The position numbers and the translations under genes are program-made. A stretch of DNA of 64,000 bases from Pseudomonadota bacterium (GTDB taxonomy: Bacteria > Pseudomonadota > Gammaproteobacteria > Ga0077536), in assembly GCA_016719885.1 (NCBI GenBank), contig JADJYF010000004.1:345981-409980 (forward strand). The letters run 5' to 3'. The notes under the pieces are model-generated. The model worked only from the letters and a program-made list of their open reading frames with translations, was not told the DNA's origin and did no database searches. Of this stretch, positions 9,592-17,292 are shown in pieces (within the stretch, counting starts at the first letter, position 1; each line of letters opens with the position of its first letter).

Positions 9592-10089
9592 TCAGTGTTC
9601 GGTGTTCGCGCGACGCCCAAGTCGCGTGCGCGTCTCGGCCGAGGCGCCTGGCCCTGGCGCGGCGCTGATGTCTTCAATTTTCAGCTCCCGGCCGTCGCGG
9701 TTGGTGACGCGCAGGCGCGGAAGCCGGCGCCCGGTGGCCCGTTCGCGCAGGACCAAGGGTTCGTTGCCGCGCCCGAACACCCATTCGTCGGACCACTCGC
9801 GCAGCGCCATCAGCACCGGCAACAGCGCACGGCCCTTGGCGGTGAGGTGGTATTCGTAACGATCGCCGGCCGTACCGGCGGCGACGCGCTCGAACACGCC
9901 ATGCTCGACCAGGCGACGCAGGCGCGTGGTCAGGATGTTCTTGGCAATGCCGAGGCTGCGCTCGAATTCGCCGAAACGCCGTGCACCGAAGAACGCGTCG
10001 CGCACGATCAGCAGCGTCCACCAGTCGCCCAAGGCTTCCAGCGCCTGGGCAACGCCGCAATTCATGTCCCCGAAGCGTTTGCGTCCCAT
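9592..10089 (-). CDS. HxlR-family transcriptional regulator
   Basis: 165 residues. The winged helix-turn-helix of the HxlR family is clear: GDWWTLLIVRDAFFGARRFGEF, then GIAKNILTTRLRRLVEHGVFER, then a DRYEYHLTAKG wing. The Cys near the N-terminus (MNCGVAQALEALG) is at the position used for redox or electrophile sensing in several family members. The start lies 4 bp after the stop of the SDR gene, so the two form an operon. The palindromes in the divergent gap at 10899–10936 are its likely target. Confidence 0.9.
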   Translation of the reverse strand: MGRKRFGDMNCGVAQALEALGDWWTLLIVRDAFFGARRFGEFERSLGIAKNILTTRLRRLVEHGVFERVAAGTAGDRYEYHLTAKGRALLPVLMALREWSDEWVFGRGNEPLVLRERATGRRLPRLRVTNRDGRELKIEDISAAPGPGASAETRTRLGRRANTEH

Positions 10090-10093
10090 GAGA

Positions 10094-10858
10094 TCAGTGA
10101 TTCCACCAGGCACGGTCTGAACAGGCGCGCAGATCGAGTTCGAACGTCCAGGTCGAGCGATGCTGACGCGCGAGATGAAGATACGTCTCGGCGACCTGCT
10201 CGGGCAACAGCAGGCCATCGTGTTCGTTGCCGCGCGATTCGCGCAGCGCCTGGAACAACTCGGCGCCCAGCAATTTGCCGAGCGTATCCGGTGCATCCAC
10301 CGGTCCATCGATCACGATATGCGCCACGTGGATACCCTTGGCGGCGAATTCGGCGTTGAGCGATTGGCACAGCATGCGTCGGCCGCCCATCGCCGCGGCA
10401 TGGGAATGCTGACCGCCGTTGCCACGCATGGCGGCGGTTGAAGATGTGACCAACAATGTGCCGTGGCCGCGCGCCTGCATGGATGGAAACAACGCGGACG
10501 CCAGGCGGAACAGGCCGAAGGTGCCGATGCGCCAGCCGGTTTCAAAAGCCTTCAGCGAAGTCTCGGCCAGCGCGCGATCACCAATCTGCGCACCGAGGTT
10601 GTACACCGCGACCTCGATGGGACCAATGTCCGCCTCGACGCGGGCAACGAGGTCTTCCAGGCTGCCTGGTTCGACGGCATTGAGCAGAAAGCCGCTCGCG
10701 GCATGGCCATCCTGGTGGATGTTCTCCACCAGCGCGTCGAGCCCGGCCTGATCGCTGTGACGGCACAGCACCGCGTGATAACCCTCGCGTGCGAATCGTC
10801 GCGCAACGTTGCCGCCGATCCCGGCGCCGGCGCCTATGACCAGGCAAACAGGTGTCAT
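10094..10858 (-). CDS. Short-chain dehydrogenase/reductase
   Basis: 254 residues from ATG 10858 with a GGAGAG ribosome site. The NAD(P)-binding motif GAGAGIGGNVARRF is at the N-terminus. The catalytic region is atypical: the expected Tyr-x3-Lys is not obvious where AAMGGRRMLCQSLNAEF stands, so it may be a divergent or inactive SDR. The C-terminus (HLARQHRSTWTFELDLR) closely resembles that of the divergent SDR at 10959, which suggests the two are paralogues acting together or as a heteromer. It is in an operon with the HxlR regulator. Confidence 0.82.
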   Translation of the reverse strand: MTPVCLVIGAGAGIGGNVARRFAREGYHAVLCRHSDQAGLDALVENIHQDGHAASGFLLNAVEPGSLEDLVARVEADIGPIEVAVYNLGAQIGDRALAETSLKAFETGWRIGTFGLFRLASALFPSMQARGHGTLLVTSSTAAMRGNGGQHSHAAAMGGRRMLCQSLNAEFAAKGIHVAHIVIDGPVDAPDTLGKLLGAELFQALRESRGNEHDGLLLPEQVAETYLHLARQHRSTWTFELDLRACSDRAWWNH

Positions 10859-10898
10859 GGGTCTCTCCTCGGTTGGTTCATCGCGGGGGCGAGTTTTA

Positions 10899-10936
10899 GG
10901 TTGCATTAAACAACCATATAGTTTCATCATGCAACC
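10899..10936. promoter_or_regulatory. Nested inverted repeats in divergent SDR promoter (candidate HxlR operator)
   Basis: GGTTGCAT (10899–10906) and ATGCAACC (10929–10936) are perfect inverted copies. Between them lies a second pair, AAAC (10908–10911) and GTTT (10921–10924). The stretch is AT-rich in a GC-rich context and lies between two divergent SDR genes, one of them in an operon with an HxlR regulator. The position and symmetry suggest an operator; the assignment to HxlR is inference. Confidence 0.45.
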
Positions 10937-10958
10937 TTCTAAAGCGCGGAGCCGGAAA

Positions 10959-11729
10959 ATGACACAGCCGACAAATGTCTTGCAGAGAGATACAGCATTG
11001 ATCGTGGGCGGCGGGCCGGGCATCAGCGCGAGCTGCGCGCGACTGTTCGCAGCCGAGGGTATGCAGGTCGCCGTGGCGGCGCGAGACCCGAGCAAGCCCG
11101 TGTTGAAAACACTGGAACAGCAACACGGCGTGCGCCGTTATGCCTGTGACGCCGGCGTTGCGGCGGATGTCGAGCGCCTGTTCCGCGAGGTCACGTCCGA
11201 TCTTGGCGCGCCGACCCTGGTCATACACAACATCGACGGCCGCGTTGCCGCCGTGTTTGGCAAGAGCATCACCGAGGCGGCGCCCGAGGTCGTGCTCGAA
11301 ACCCTCCACAACGCCGCGTTCAGCGCTTTCCTGGTCGCGCAGCAGGCCGCACGCGTCATGCTGTCGAATCCGCCCGCGGCAAGCGGCGCCAAGGGCACCA
11401 TCATCTTCACCAACGCCAGCGCGGCGCTGAAGGGATACGCCAAGAGCGGCGCCTTCGCCATGGCCTGCCACGCCAAGGCCGGGCTCGCGCAAAGCATCGC
11501 GCGGGAATTGATGCCGCAGGGCATCCACGTCGCCAACGTACCGATAGACGCGGCCATCGGCTGGACACAGGACGATGGTTCTCGCGCCCATCGACTGGCC
11601 GGCACGTCCGTCGATGACAATCTTGCCGACCCGGACCGCATCGCCGAACTCTACCTGCAGCTCCATCGACAGCATCGCTCGACCTGGGCCTTCGAGGTCG
11701 TGCTCAGGCCGTGGCTGGAAAAGTGGTGA
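10959..11729 (+). CDS. Short-chain dehydrogenase/reductase
   Basis: 256 residues. ATG 10959 was chosen because GGAG lies 9 bases upstream; an ATG at 10929 sits inside the operator-like palindrome and is less likely. The nucleotide motif is IVGGGPGISASCARLFAAEG. The family's active-site Tyr-x3-Lys is replaced by an AFAMACHAKAGLAQSIARE region: the lysine is present but the tyrosine is missing, so catalysis may be altered. The C-terminus QLHRQHRSTWAFEVVLRPW matches the divergent SDR. It is transcribed away from the HxlR/SDR operon. Confidence 0.82.
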   Translation: MTQPTNVLQRDTALIVGGGPGISASCARLFAAEGMQVAVAARDPSKPVLKTLEQQHGVRRYACDAGVAADVERLFREVTSDLGAPTLVIHNIDGRVAAVFGKSITEAAPEVVLETLHNAAFSAFLVAQQAARVMLSNPPAASGAKGTIIFTNASAALKGYAKSGAFAMACHAKAGLAQSIARELMPQGIHVANVPIDAAIGWTQDDGSRAHRLAGTSVDDNLADPDRIAELYLQLHRQHRSTWAFEVVLRPWLEKW

Positions 11730-11746
11730 CCGCCGGGCGGCGTCGG

Positions 11747-13069
11747 TCAGAGCGCGAAGCTCAAGGGATTTTCCAGGTCCGCGCGTACGCCGCCGAGAAA
11801 CTCGGCCGCATCGGCGCCATTGATGACGCGGTGGTCGAAGCCGAGCGTGAGCGACAGGCAGCGACGGATGGCAATCTGGCCGTCGACCACGGCGGGCGTG
11901 TCGAGCAGTGCGCCGACGCCGAGGATGGCGACCTCGGGCCAGTTCACCAATGGCTGAAGACTGTCGACACCGTGGCTGCCCAGGTTGGAAATCGTGAAGC
12001 CCGCGCCCTGGTAGGCGGCGAGCGGCAGCTTCTGTTCGCGCGCGCCGACTATCAGCTCGTCGAGCTGCGTGGCGAGTGCTTTGAGACCGTGCGTCAACGG
12101 ATCTCGTAACACCGGCACCACCAGGCCGCGCGACGAGGTGACGGCCATGCCGACATTGATGTACTGGCGATACACCAACGCCTGGTGCTCGGCGTCGTAG
12201 GCAGTGTTGAAACGCGGGTGGGCCACGAGCTGCCTCGCCACCGCGCGCACGATCAGCACGTTCAGGGTCAGCGGCGCCTCGCTCGCGGGCTGCGCGCGAC
12301 GCATCGCGCGCCGGGCCGCTTCGAGGGAGGTCAGGTCCGCGCTTGCCTGTATCCATGCGTGGGGGATCTCGCTCGCCGCGCGCGCCATGTTCCTGGCGGT
12401 CGTTTGCGCGATGCGCGGCAAGGGTTCGCTGCGTACCGGGCCGAAGGCAGCGAGAGCGGGCAAGGGCGTGCAGGCGGGGTCGTTGCTGCCACGGTTTTCG
12501 ATCTTGGAGCGGGCATGACGTCGCACATCATCGCGACTGATGCGCGTGCCGGGCCCGCTGCCGCTCACCTCGGCAAGATCGATGCCCAACTCGCGGGCCT
12601 CACGCCGCGCCGCGGGGCCGGCCGGAAGAATGTGCCTCCGCTGGGAGGTCGGCGCGACCGTCGACGCGGCGCAAGCGCTGCCCGCGGAGGTCGCCACCGG
12701 ACCCCATGAATGATCGCGCGCCGTTGTCACGGACATGCTGGACGCTCCGCATTCGACAACAGTGGGTGCCTGCGCCGACGATGCGCTGGCGTCGTCAGCC
12801 GCTTGTGAAGACGCGTTGCCGTCGTTCGCCAGCATGGTTGCGAAGCGCGTCCCGCCGGCGAGGGTGTCGCCGACGGCGATGGCCAGCTCGAGAATGCGGC
12901 CGGCGCATTCGGCGGGCACCTCCATCGTGACCTTGTCGGTCTCCAATTCGAGCAGGCTCTGACCCGCCAATACCTCGCAGCCCACGCTCACGAGGATGGC
13001 GGTGACGGTGCCTTCCAGCGCGGCTTCGCCGAGGTCCGGTATGGTCAGCACTTTGGCTTGCGCGCTCAT
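11747..13069 (-). CDS. 2-oxoacid dehydrogenase E2 component (dihydrolipoyl acyltransferase)
   Basis: 440 residues. Transfers the acetyl (or acyl) group from the E1 product to CoA. There is one N-terminal lipoyl domain with the lipoylated lysine in ELETDKVTMEVPAE near residue 46, an Ala-rich linker, a peripheral subunit-binding domain (AARREARELGIDLAEVSGSGPGTRISRDDV) and the catalytic domain ending with GFDHRVINGADAAEFLGG, which carries the catalytic His. The start is one base after the stop of the E1 gene, so the two are coupled. AceF of enteric bacteria often has two or three lipoyl domains; this one has a single domain. No E3 gene is adjacent. Confidence 0.92.
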   Translation of the reverse strand: MSAQAKVLTIPDLGEAALEGTVTAILVSVGCEVLAGQSLLELETDKVTMEVPAECAGRILELAIAVGDTLAGGTRFATMLANDGNASSQAADDASASSAQAPTVVECGASSMSVTTARDHSWGPVATSAGSACAASTVAPTSQRRHILPAGPAARREARELGIDLAEVSGSGPGTRISRDDVRRHARSKIENRGSNDPACTPLPALAAFGPVRSEPLPRIAQTTARNMARAASEIPHAWIQASADLTSLEAARRAMRRAQPASEAPLTLNVLIVRAVARQLVAHPRFNTAYDAEHQALVYRQYINVGMAVTSSRGLVVPVLRDPLTHGLKALATQLDELIVGAREQKLPLAAYQGAGFTISNLGSHGVDSLQPLVNWPEVAILGVGALLDTPAVVDGQIAIRRCLSLTLGFDHRVINGADAAEFLGGVRADLENPLSFAL

Positions 13070-13070
13070 C

Positions 13071-15746
13071 TCAGCGCTCGGCGGCCGCCGGTGCGTCGGC
13101 GTCGATGGCGAAGTCGCGGATCACCGCCGCCATTTCAGCGCTGGTGGCGGCGCCGCCGCGCCGCAGTCCATCGAGCGCGGCGAGCACGATATGCGGCGGG
13201 TCCACTTCGAAATAGCGGCGCAGGGATTCTCGTGTCTCGCTCACGCCGTAGCCATCGGTGCCCAGCGCGGAAAACTCGCCGGGCACCCAGGGCGCGATGG
13301 CGCCTGCATAGGCGCGCATGTAGTCCGACACCGCCACGAATGCACCGCTCTCGCCGGCGAGCACTTGGCAAAGATAAGGCAGGCGCGGCGCTTGTTCGGG
13401 ATGCAGACGATTCCAGCGTTCGCAGGCCAGGCCGTCACGCTGCAGCTCGTTGAAGCTGGTCACGCTCCACACGTCCACGCTGCAGCCGCGTTCTTCCAGC
13501 AGTGGCACGGCGGCGAGCGCCTGCTGCATCAGGCTTCCACTCGCCAGAAGGTGCACGCGGCGTGTCGTCCCGTCGGTGTCATCAGCCTTCCTGTAGCGAT
13601 AGATGCCGCGCAGGATGCCTGCGCAAAGATCTTCGCGCGGCAGCGGCGGCATTGCGTAGGCTTCGTTGTAGACGGTGATGTAGTAGAAGATGGCTTCGCC
13701 CTTCTCGTACATGCGTTCGATGCCATCGCGAATGATCAACGCGAGTTCATAGGCGAATGCCGGGTCGTAACTCTTGAGGTTGGGCACGGTATTCGCCACC
13801 ACCTGCGAGTGGCCGTCCTGGTGCTGCAGGCCCTCGCCGTTGAGCGTGGTGCGTCCCGCGGTACCGCCCAGCAGAAAGCCGCGCGCCAGCATGTCGCCGC
13901 AGGCCCAGATCATGTCGCCCACGCGCTGGAATCCGAAGATCGAATAGAAGATGTAGAACGGGATGGTCGGTACGCCGTGCACGGCGTAGGCCGTGCCCGC
14001 CGCGAGGAACGAAGCCATGGCGCCGGTTTCGCAGATGCCTTCCTGCAGGATCTGGCCATCGACCGCTTCCTTGTAGGGCAACAGCGAGCCGGCATCCACC
14101 GGCGTGTAGTTCTGGCCTTCCGGCGCGTAGATGCCGGCCGCCTTGAACAGCGCGTCCATGCCGAAGGTTCGCGCTTCGTCGGGCACGATGGGCACCACGT
14201 AGCGGCCGATGTCGGGATCCTTCAAAAGCTTGGTGAGCAGGCGCACGACCGCGGCGGTGGTCGACACGGCGCGCTGGTTCGAGCCCTGCAGGAATTCCGC
14301 GAAGCGTTCGAGCGGCGGCGCTTGCAGACGCGGGCAGGCCACCTCGCGGCTGGGCAGAAATCCGCCCAAGGCCTGGCGATGGCTCTTGAGGTATTCGATC
14401 TCCGCGCTGTCGTCCGCCGGCCGATAGAACTCCGCGCGTGCCATCGCATCGGCGGTCAGCGGAATGCCGTAGGAAACCGCGCAGCGTTCGCGTTCTTCCC
14501 GTTTGAGATTCTTCTTCTGGTGCACGGTGTTGGTGCCCTGTACGGCGCCGAGGCCGTCGCCCTTGACGGTCTTGATGAGGATGACGGTCGGCTTGTCTTT
14601 CGAACCGAGCGCACGCAGGTAGGCCGCGTACACCTTCTTCGGATCCTGCCCGCCACGCTTGATGAGTTTCACTTCCTCGTCGGTCAGGGAATTCATGAGT
14701 CGCTCGAGTTCGGGGTTGCCCTCCACCCAGTGCTCGCGCTGACGGTCGCCCGGCAGCACGGAGTAGTACTGGTAGTCGCCATCGAGCGCGCCTTCCATGC
14801 GCTTGCGCAGCGTGCCGGCGTGGTCCTGCGCGAGCAGGCTGTCCCAGCCGCTGCCCCAGATCACCTTGATGACGTTCCAGTCCGCGCCGCGGAAGCGTCG
14901 CTCCAATTCCTGGATGATTTTTCCATTGCCGCGCACCGGGCCGTCGAGACGCTGCAAATTGCAGTTGACGATGAGGATGAGGTTGTCGAGCTTTTCGCGC
15001 GCCGCGATGGAGATGGTGCCGAGCACTTCGGGCTCGTCGGCCTCGCCGTCGCCGATGAAACACCACACCTTGCCGCCATTGCGCGGCTTGAGTCCGCGGT
15101 TCTCGAGATACTTGGCGAAGCGCGCCTGGTAGATCGCGGTCGGCGTCGACAGGCCCATGGATGCGCAGGGCACGGCCCAGAATTCCGGCAGTGCGCGCGG
15201 ATGCGGGTAGGACGACAGCCCGCCACCCGGCGCGAGCTGGCGGCGAAAGTTGTTGAGTTGATTTTCGTCGAGCCGGCCTTCGAGAAAGGCGCGCGCGTAC
15301 ACACCCGGCGCCGCATGGGGCTGCGGTATGACGATGTCACCGCCGTAGTCCGCGCTCTTCTTGCGGAAGAAGTGCTGGAAGCCGACTTCCATCTGCGTGG
15401 CGGCCGAGGCGTAGGTCGCGATGTGACCGCCCACGCCGTGGCCGGCGTCGGCGGCCTTGAGCACCATGGCCATCGCGTTCCAGCGGACCAGGTTCTCGAT
15501 GCGCTTTTCCAATTCCACGTCGCCTGGATAAGGCGGCTGCTCGAGTAGCGAGACGGTATTGACGTAGGGGGTGTTGAGCGGTGCCTCGCTGACCGGGATA
15601 CCGATGTTGCTGGCGTGACCCAGCAGCGTTCGCAGCAGCGCATGGGCGCCCTCGGCGCCATGGGTTTCGAACACGTAATCGAGCGAATCGATCCATTCGC
15701 GTTGATCGAGGGCGAAGGTGTTTGAAGCTTGTGCCGGGTTGTTCAT
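13071..15746 (-). CDS. aceE: Pyruvate dehydrogenase E1 component, homodimeric type
   Basis: 891 residues, the usual length of AceE. Decarboxylates pyruvate with thiamine diphosphate and reductively acetylates the E2 lipoyl group. The thiamine-binding segment is visible as FIGDGEADEPEV near residue 235, with ANCNLQRLDGPVRGNGKIIQ-like sequence after it, all characteristic of the homodimeric family rather than the alpha/beta type. It is the first gene of a coupled E1–E2 pair. The divergent Lrp-type regulator gene begins 131 bp away, so pyruvate dehydrogenase is probably under amino-acid- or carbon-responsive control. Confidence 0.96.
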   Translation of the reverse strand: MNNPAQASNTFALDQREWIDSLDYVFETHGAEGAHALLRTLLGHASNIGIPVSEAPLNTPYVNTVSLLEQPPYPGDVELEKRIENLVRWNAMAMVLKAADAGHGVGGHIATYASAATQMEVGFQHFFRKKSADYGGDIVIPQPHAAPGVYARAFLEGRLDENQLNNFRRQLAPGGGLSSYPHPRALPEFWAVPCASMGLSTPTAIYQARFAKYLENRGLKPRNGGKVWCFIGDGEADEPEVLGTISIAAREKLDNLILIVNCNLQRLDGPVRGNGKIIQELERRFRGADWNVIKVIWGSGWDSLLAQDHAGTLRKRMEGALDGDYQYYSVLPGDRQREHWVEGNPELERLMNSLTDEEVKLIKRGGQDPKKVYAAYLRALGSKDKPTVILIKTVKGDGLGAVQGTNTVHQKKNLKREERERCAVSYGIPLTADAMARAEFYRPADDSAEIEYLKSHRQALGGFLPSREVACPRLQAPPLERFAEFLQGSNQRAVSTTAAVVRLLTKLLKDPDIGRYVVPIVPDEARTFGMDALFKAAGIYAPEGQNYTPVDAGSLLPYKEAVDGQILQEGICETGAMASFLAAGTAYAVHGVPTIPFYIFYSIFGFQRVGDMIWACGDMLARGFLLGGTAGRTTLNGEGLQHQDGHSQVVANTVPNLKSYDPAFAYELALIIRDGIERMYEKGEAIFYYITVYNEAYAMPPLPREDLCAGILRGIYRYRKADDTDGTTRRVHLLASGSLMQQALAAVPLLEERGCSVDVWSVTSFNELQRDGLACERWNRLHPEQAPRLPYLCQVLAGESGAFVAVSDYMRAYAGAIAPWVPGEFSALGTDGYGVSETRESLRRYFEVDPPHIVLAALDGLRRGGAATSAEMAAVIRDFAIDADAPAAAER

Positions 15747-15825
15747 GGCGACTTTCCGCGCTGGCTGTCGGTGCCGAAAAGTCTAGCTGTGCGGTGCTGC
15801 AATTAAGTGCTGAAATGGCCCTGAG

Positions 15826-15843
15826 ATTGCGATGATTGGCAAT
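15826..15843. promoter_or_regulatory. Possible Lrp-type binding site between aceE and its divergent regulator
   Basis: ATTGC (15826–15830) and GCAAT (15839–15843) form a short dyad in the AT-rich gap between aceE and the Lrp/AsnC gene. Lrp-family regulators commonly bind such loosely symmetric AT-rich sites next to their own gene. The arms are short, so this is tentative. Confidence 0.25.
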
Positions 15844-15877
15844 GAAAATAAAAATCGAGCGAACAAAAGGGCCAGAT

Positions 15878-16405
15878 ATGCCAATAGCGAAACTTGACCG
15901 CATGGACTACCGGATCCTCCTGCATCTGCAGGACGATGCGCGACTGACGAACCTCGAACTCGCCGGCAAGGTTGGCCTGTCGCCGTCGCCGTGCCTGCGT
16001 CGCGTCAAGGCCCTGGAGGACGCGGGCATCATCCGTCGTTACGTCGCCATACTCGACGCGGTGGCGGTCGGGCTGCCCATCAGCGCCTTCATCAACGTGT
16101 CGCTGCGCAGCCAGGAACGCGAGGCGCTCGAGCAGTTCCAGGAGCAGATAGCCGGCTGTCCGGAAGTGATGGAGTGCTACCTGATGACCGGCAACTCCGA
16201 CTACCTGCTGCGCGTGGTGGTGCCGGACCTCGATGCCTACGAGCGATTCCTGGGCGACAAGCTCACGCGCATACCGGGCGTGGGCAACATCCAGACCAGC
16301 TTCGCGCTGAAACCGGTCGTGTACCGAACCCAGCTGCCACTCGGTGAGCAGGGCAGCGGCGGCGCCAGGGCGCCGGCCAAGTCGAAATCCAAACGGCGAC
16401 GCTAG
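15878..16405 (+). CDS. Lrp/AsnC-family transcriptional regulator
   Basis: 175 residues from ATG 15878, with AAAAGGG upstream; an in-frame ATG at 15836 would add 14 charged residues and is possible. The N-terminal helix-turn-helix reads LTNLELAGKVGLSPSPCLRRVKALEDAGIIRRY and is followed by the RAM ligand-binding domain (CPEVMECYLMTGNSDYLLRVVVPDL). The Lys/Arg-rich tail (KSKSKRRR) is unusual. The gene diverges from aceE, suggesting control of pyruvate dehydrogenase and of itself. Confidence 0.92.
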   Translation: MPIAKLDRMDYRILLHLQDDARLTNLELAGKVGLSPSPCLRRVKALEDAGIIRRYVAILDAVAVGLPISAFINVSLRSQEREALEQFQEQIAGCPEVMECYLMTGNSDYLLRVVVPDLDAYERFLGDKLTRIPGVGNIQTSFALKPVVYRTQLPLGEQGSGGARAPAKSKSKRRR

Positions 16406-16533
16406 CCGTCGCCCGAGGTTCACGCTGGCACGAACAAGGCCAATGCATGAAGCGGTGGTGGGGCGCGCTTCGGCGTCGTTTCCATCGCGGGTTTCCGGCG
16501 CGGCGCTTGCCCGTTTTGGACTGACCGGCTAGA

Positions 16534-16556
16534 TTCGTTGACTGATAGTCAACGAA
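16534..16556. promoter_or_regulatory. Perfect palindromic operator upstream of the TetR gene
   Basis: TTCGTTGACT (16534–16543) and AGTCAACGAA (16547–16556) are exact 10-bp inverted copies with a 3-bp spacer. It lies about 55 bp upstream of the TetR-family gene, the typical place and form of an autoregulated TetR operator, and would also control the downstream monooxygenase. Confidence 0.7.
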
Positions 16557-16611
16557 AATCCATCGTCATGACCATACCCATCCTTATGCGTGCGCCGTCC
16601 GCAAGGCCGGC

Positions 16612-17292
16612 ATGGCGCTGTGCATGACGCGCCTCGCCGAAATGCCACGCACCCGTCGTCAGGCCCAGGCCGAGGCCACGGCCGCGCGCGTGCTGTCCGC
16701 CGCCGCCGATCAATTTGCCGCGCGGCCCTACGACACCGTGTCCATGGCGGCCATCGCCGATGCCGCGGGCTGTGCCCATGGCTTGCCTTTCCACTATTTC
16801 GGCAACAAGCGCGGCCTGTACCTGGCCGCCATGCGCGACGCCGCGCGTGAATTGGCGGAGGCACACGCCAGCGCCCGCGCTGCGGCGCCGCGCGACGAGC
16901 TGCGCGCGATGCTTGCCGCGCATTTCGATTTCATGGTGCGCAGGCCGACCCTCGCGGTCGCGCTGCTGCGTGGTGGCATCGGCGCCGATCCGGACGCGTG
17001 GGCGATCTTCGACGTGGTGCGGCGGCAGTTCCTGATGCGCGTCTGCGAGTTGCTGCATCTCGACGCCGAGGCCCGTGCCTTGATGTTCATGTTGCGCGCC
17101 TTGAGCGGCGCCATCGACGAATCGACGCTGCAGGTACTGGAAGCGCCGCGCGTGGTCGTCACCGAAGCGCTGATCGACGCTCTCATGCTCATGCTCGCGG
17201 CCAGCATCCAGGCGGCAGCGACGCTAGCCCCTGGCCTGGCCGTGAGCCGCGCGCTGACGTTACTCGAAGCGAAGGAGAACAAGACACGATGA
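16612..17292 (+). CDS. TetR/AcrR-family transcriptional regulator
   Basis: 226 residues; starts at ATG 16612, 16624 and 16642 are all possible, the last giving MPRTRRQAQAEATAARVL. The helix-turn-helix reads VSMAAIADAAGCAHGLPFHYFGNKRGLY, as in the family. The C-terminal ligand-binding half is all helical with no recognised signature. The stop overlaps the ATG of the FAD monooxygenase (ATGA, 4 bp), so regulator and enzyme are one operon. The palindrome at 16534–16556 is its likely operator; the inducer may be an aromatic substrate of the enzyme. Confidence 0.88.
   Translation: MALCMTRLAEMPRTRRQAQAEATAARVLSAAADQFAARPYDTVSMAAIADAAGCAHGLPFHYFGNKRGLYLAAMRDAARELAEAHASARAAAPRDELRAMLAAHFDFMVRRPTLAVALLRGGIGADPDAWAIFDVVRRQFLMRVCELLHLDAEARALMFMLRALSGAIDESTLQVLEAPRVVVTEALIDALMLMLAASIQAAATLAPGLAVSRALTLLEAKENKTR

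Noticed and set aside
11727..11749. Terminator hairpin between the convergent SDR and E2 genes
   Set aside because: TGACCG and CGGTCA pair, but the stem is only 6 bp with an 11-base loop and no T-run, so I do not call it.
12996..15548. Long plus-strand open frame (850 codons) opposite aceE
   Set aside because: aceE on the minus strand is unmistakable; the opposite frame has shadow composition and no motifs.
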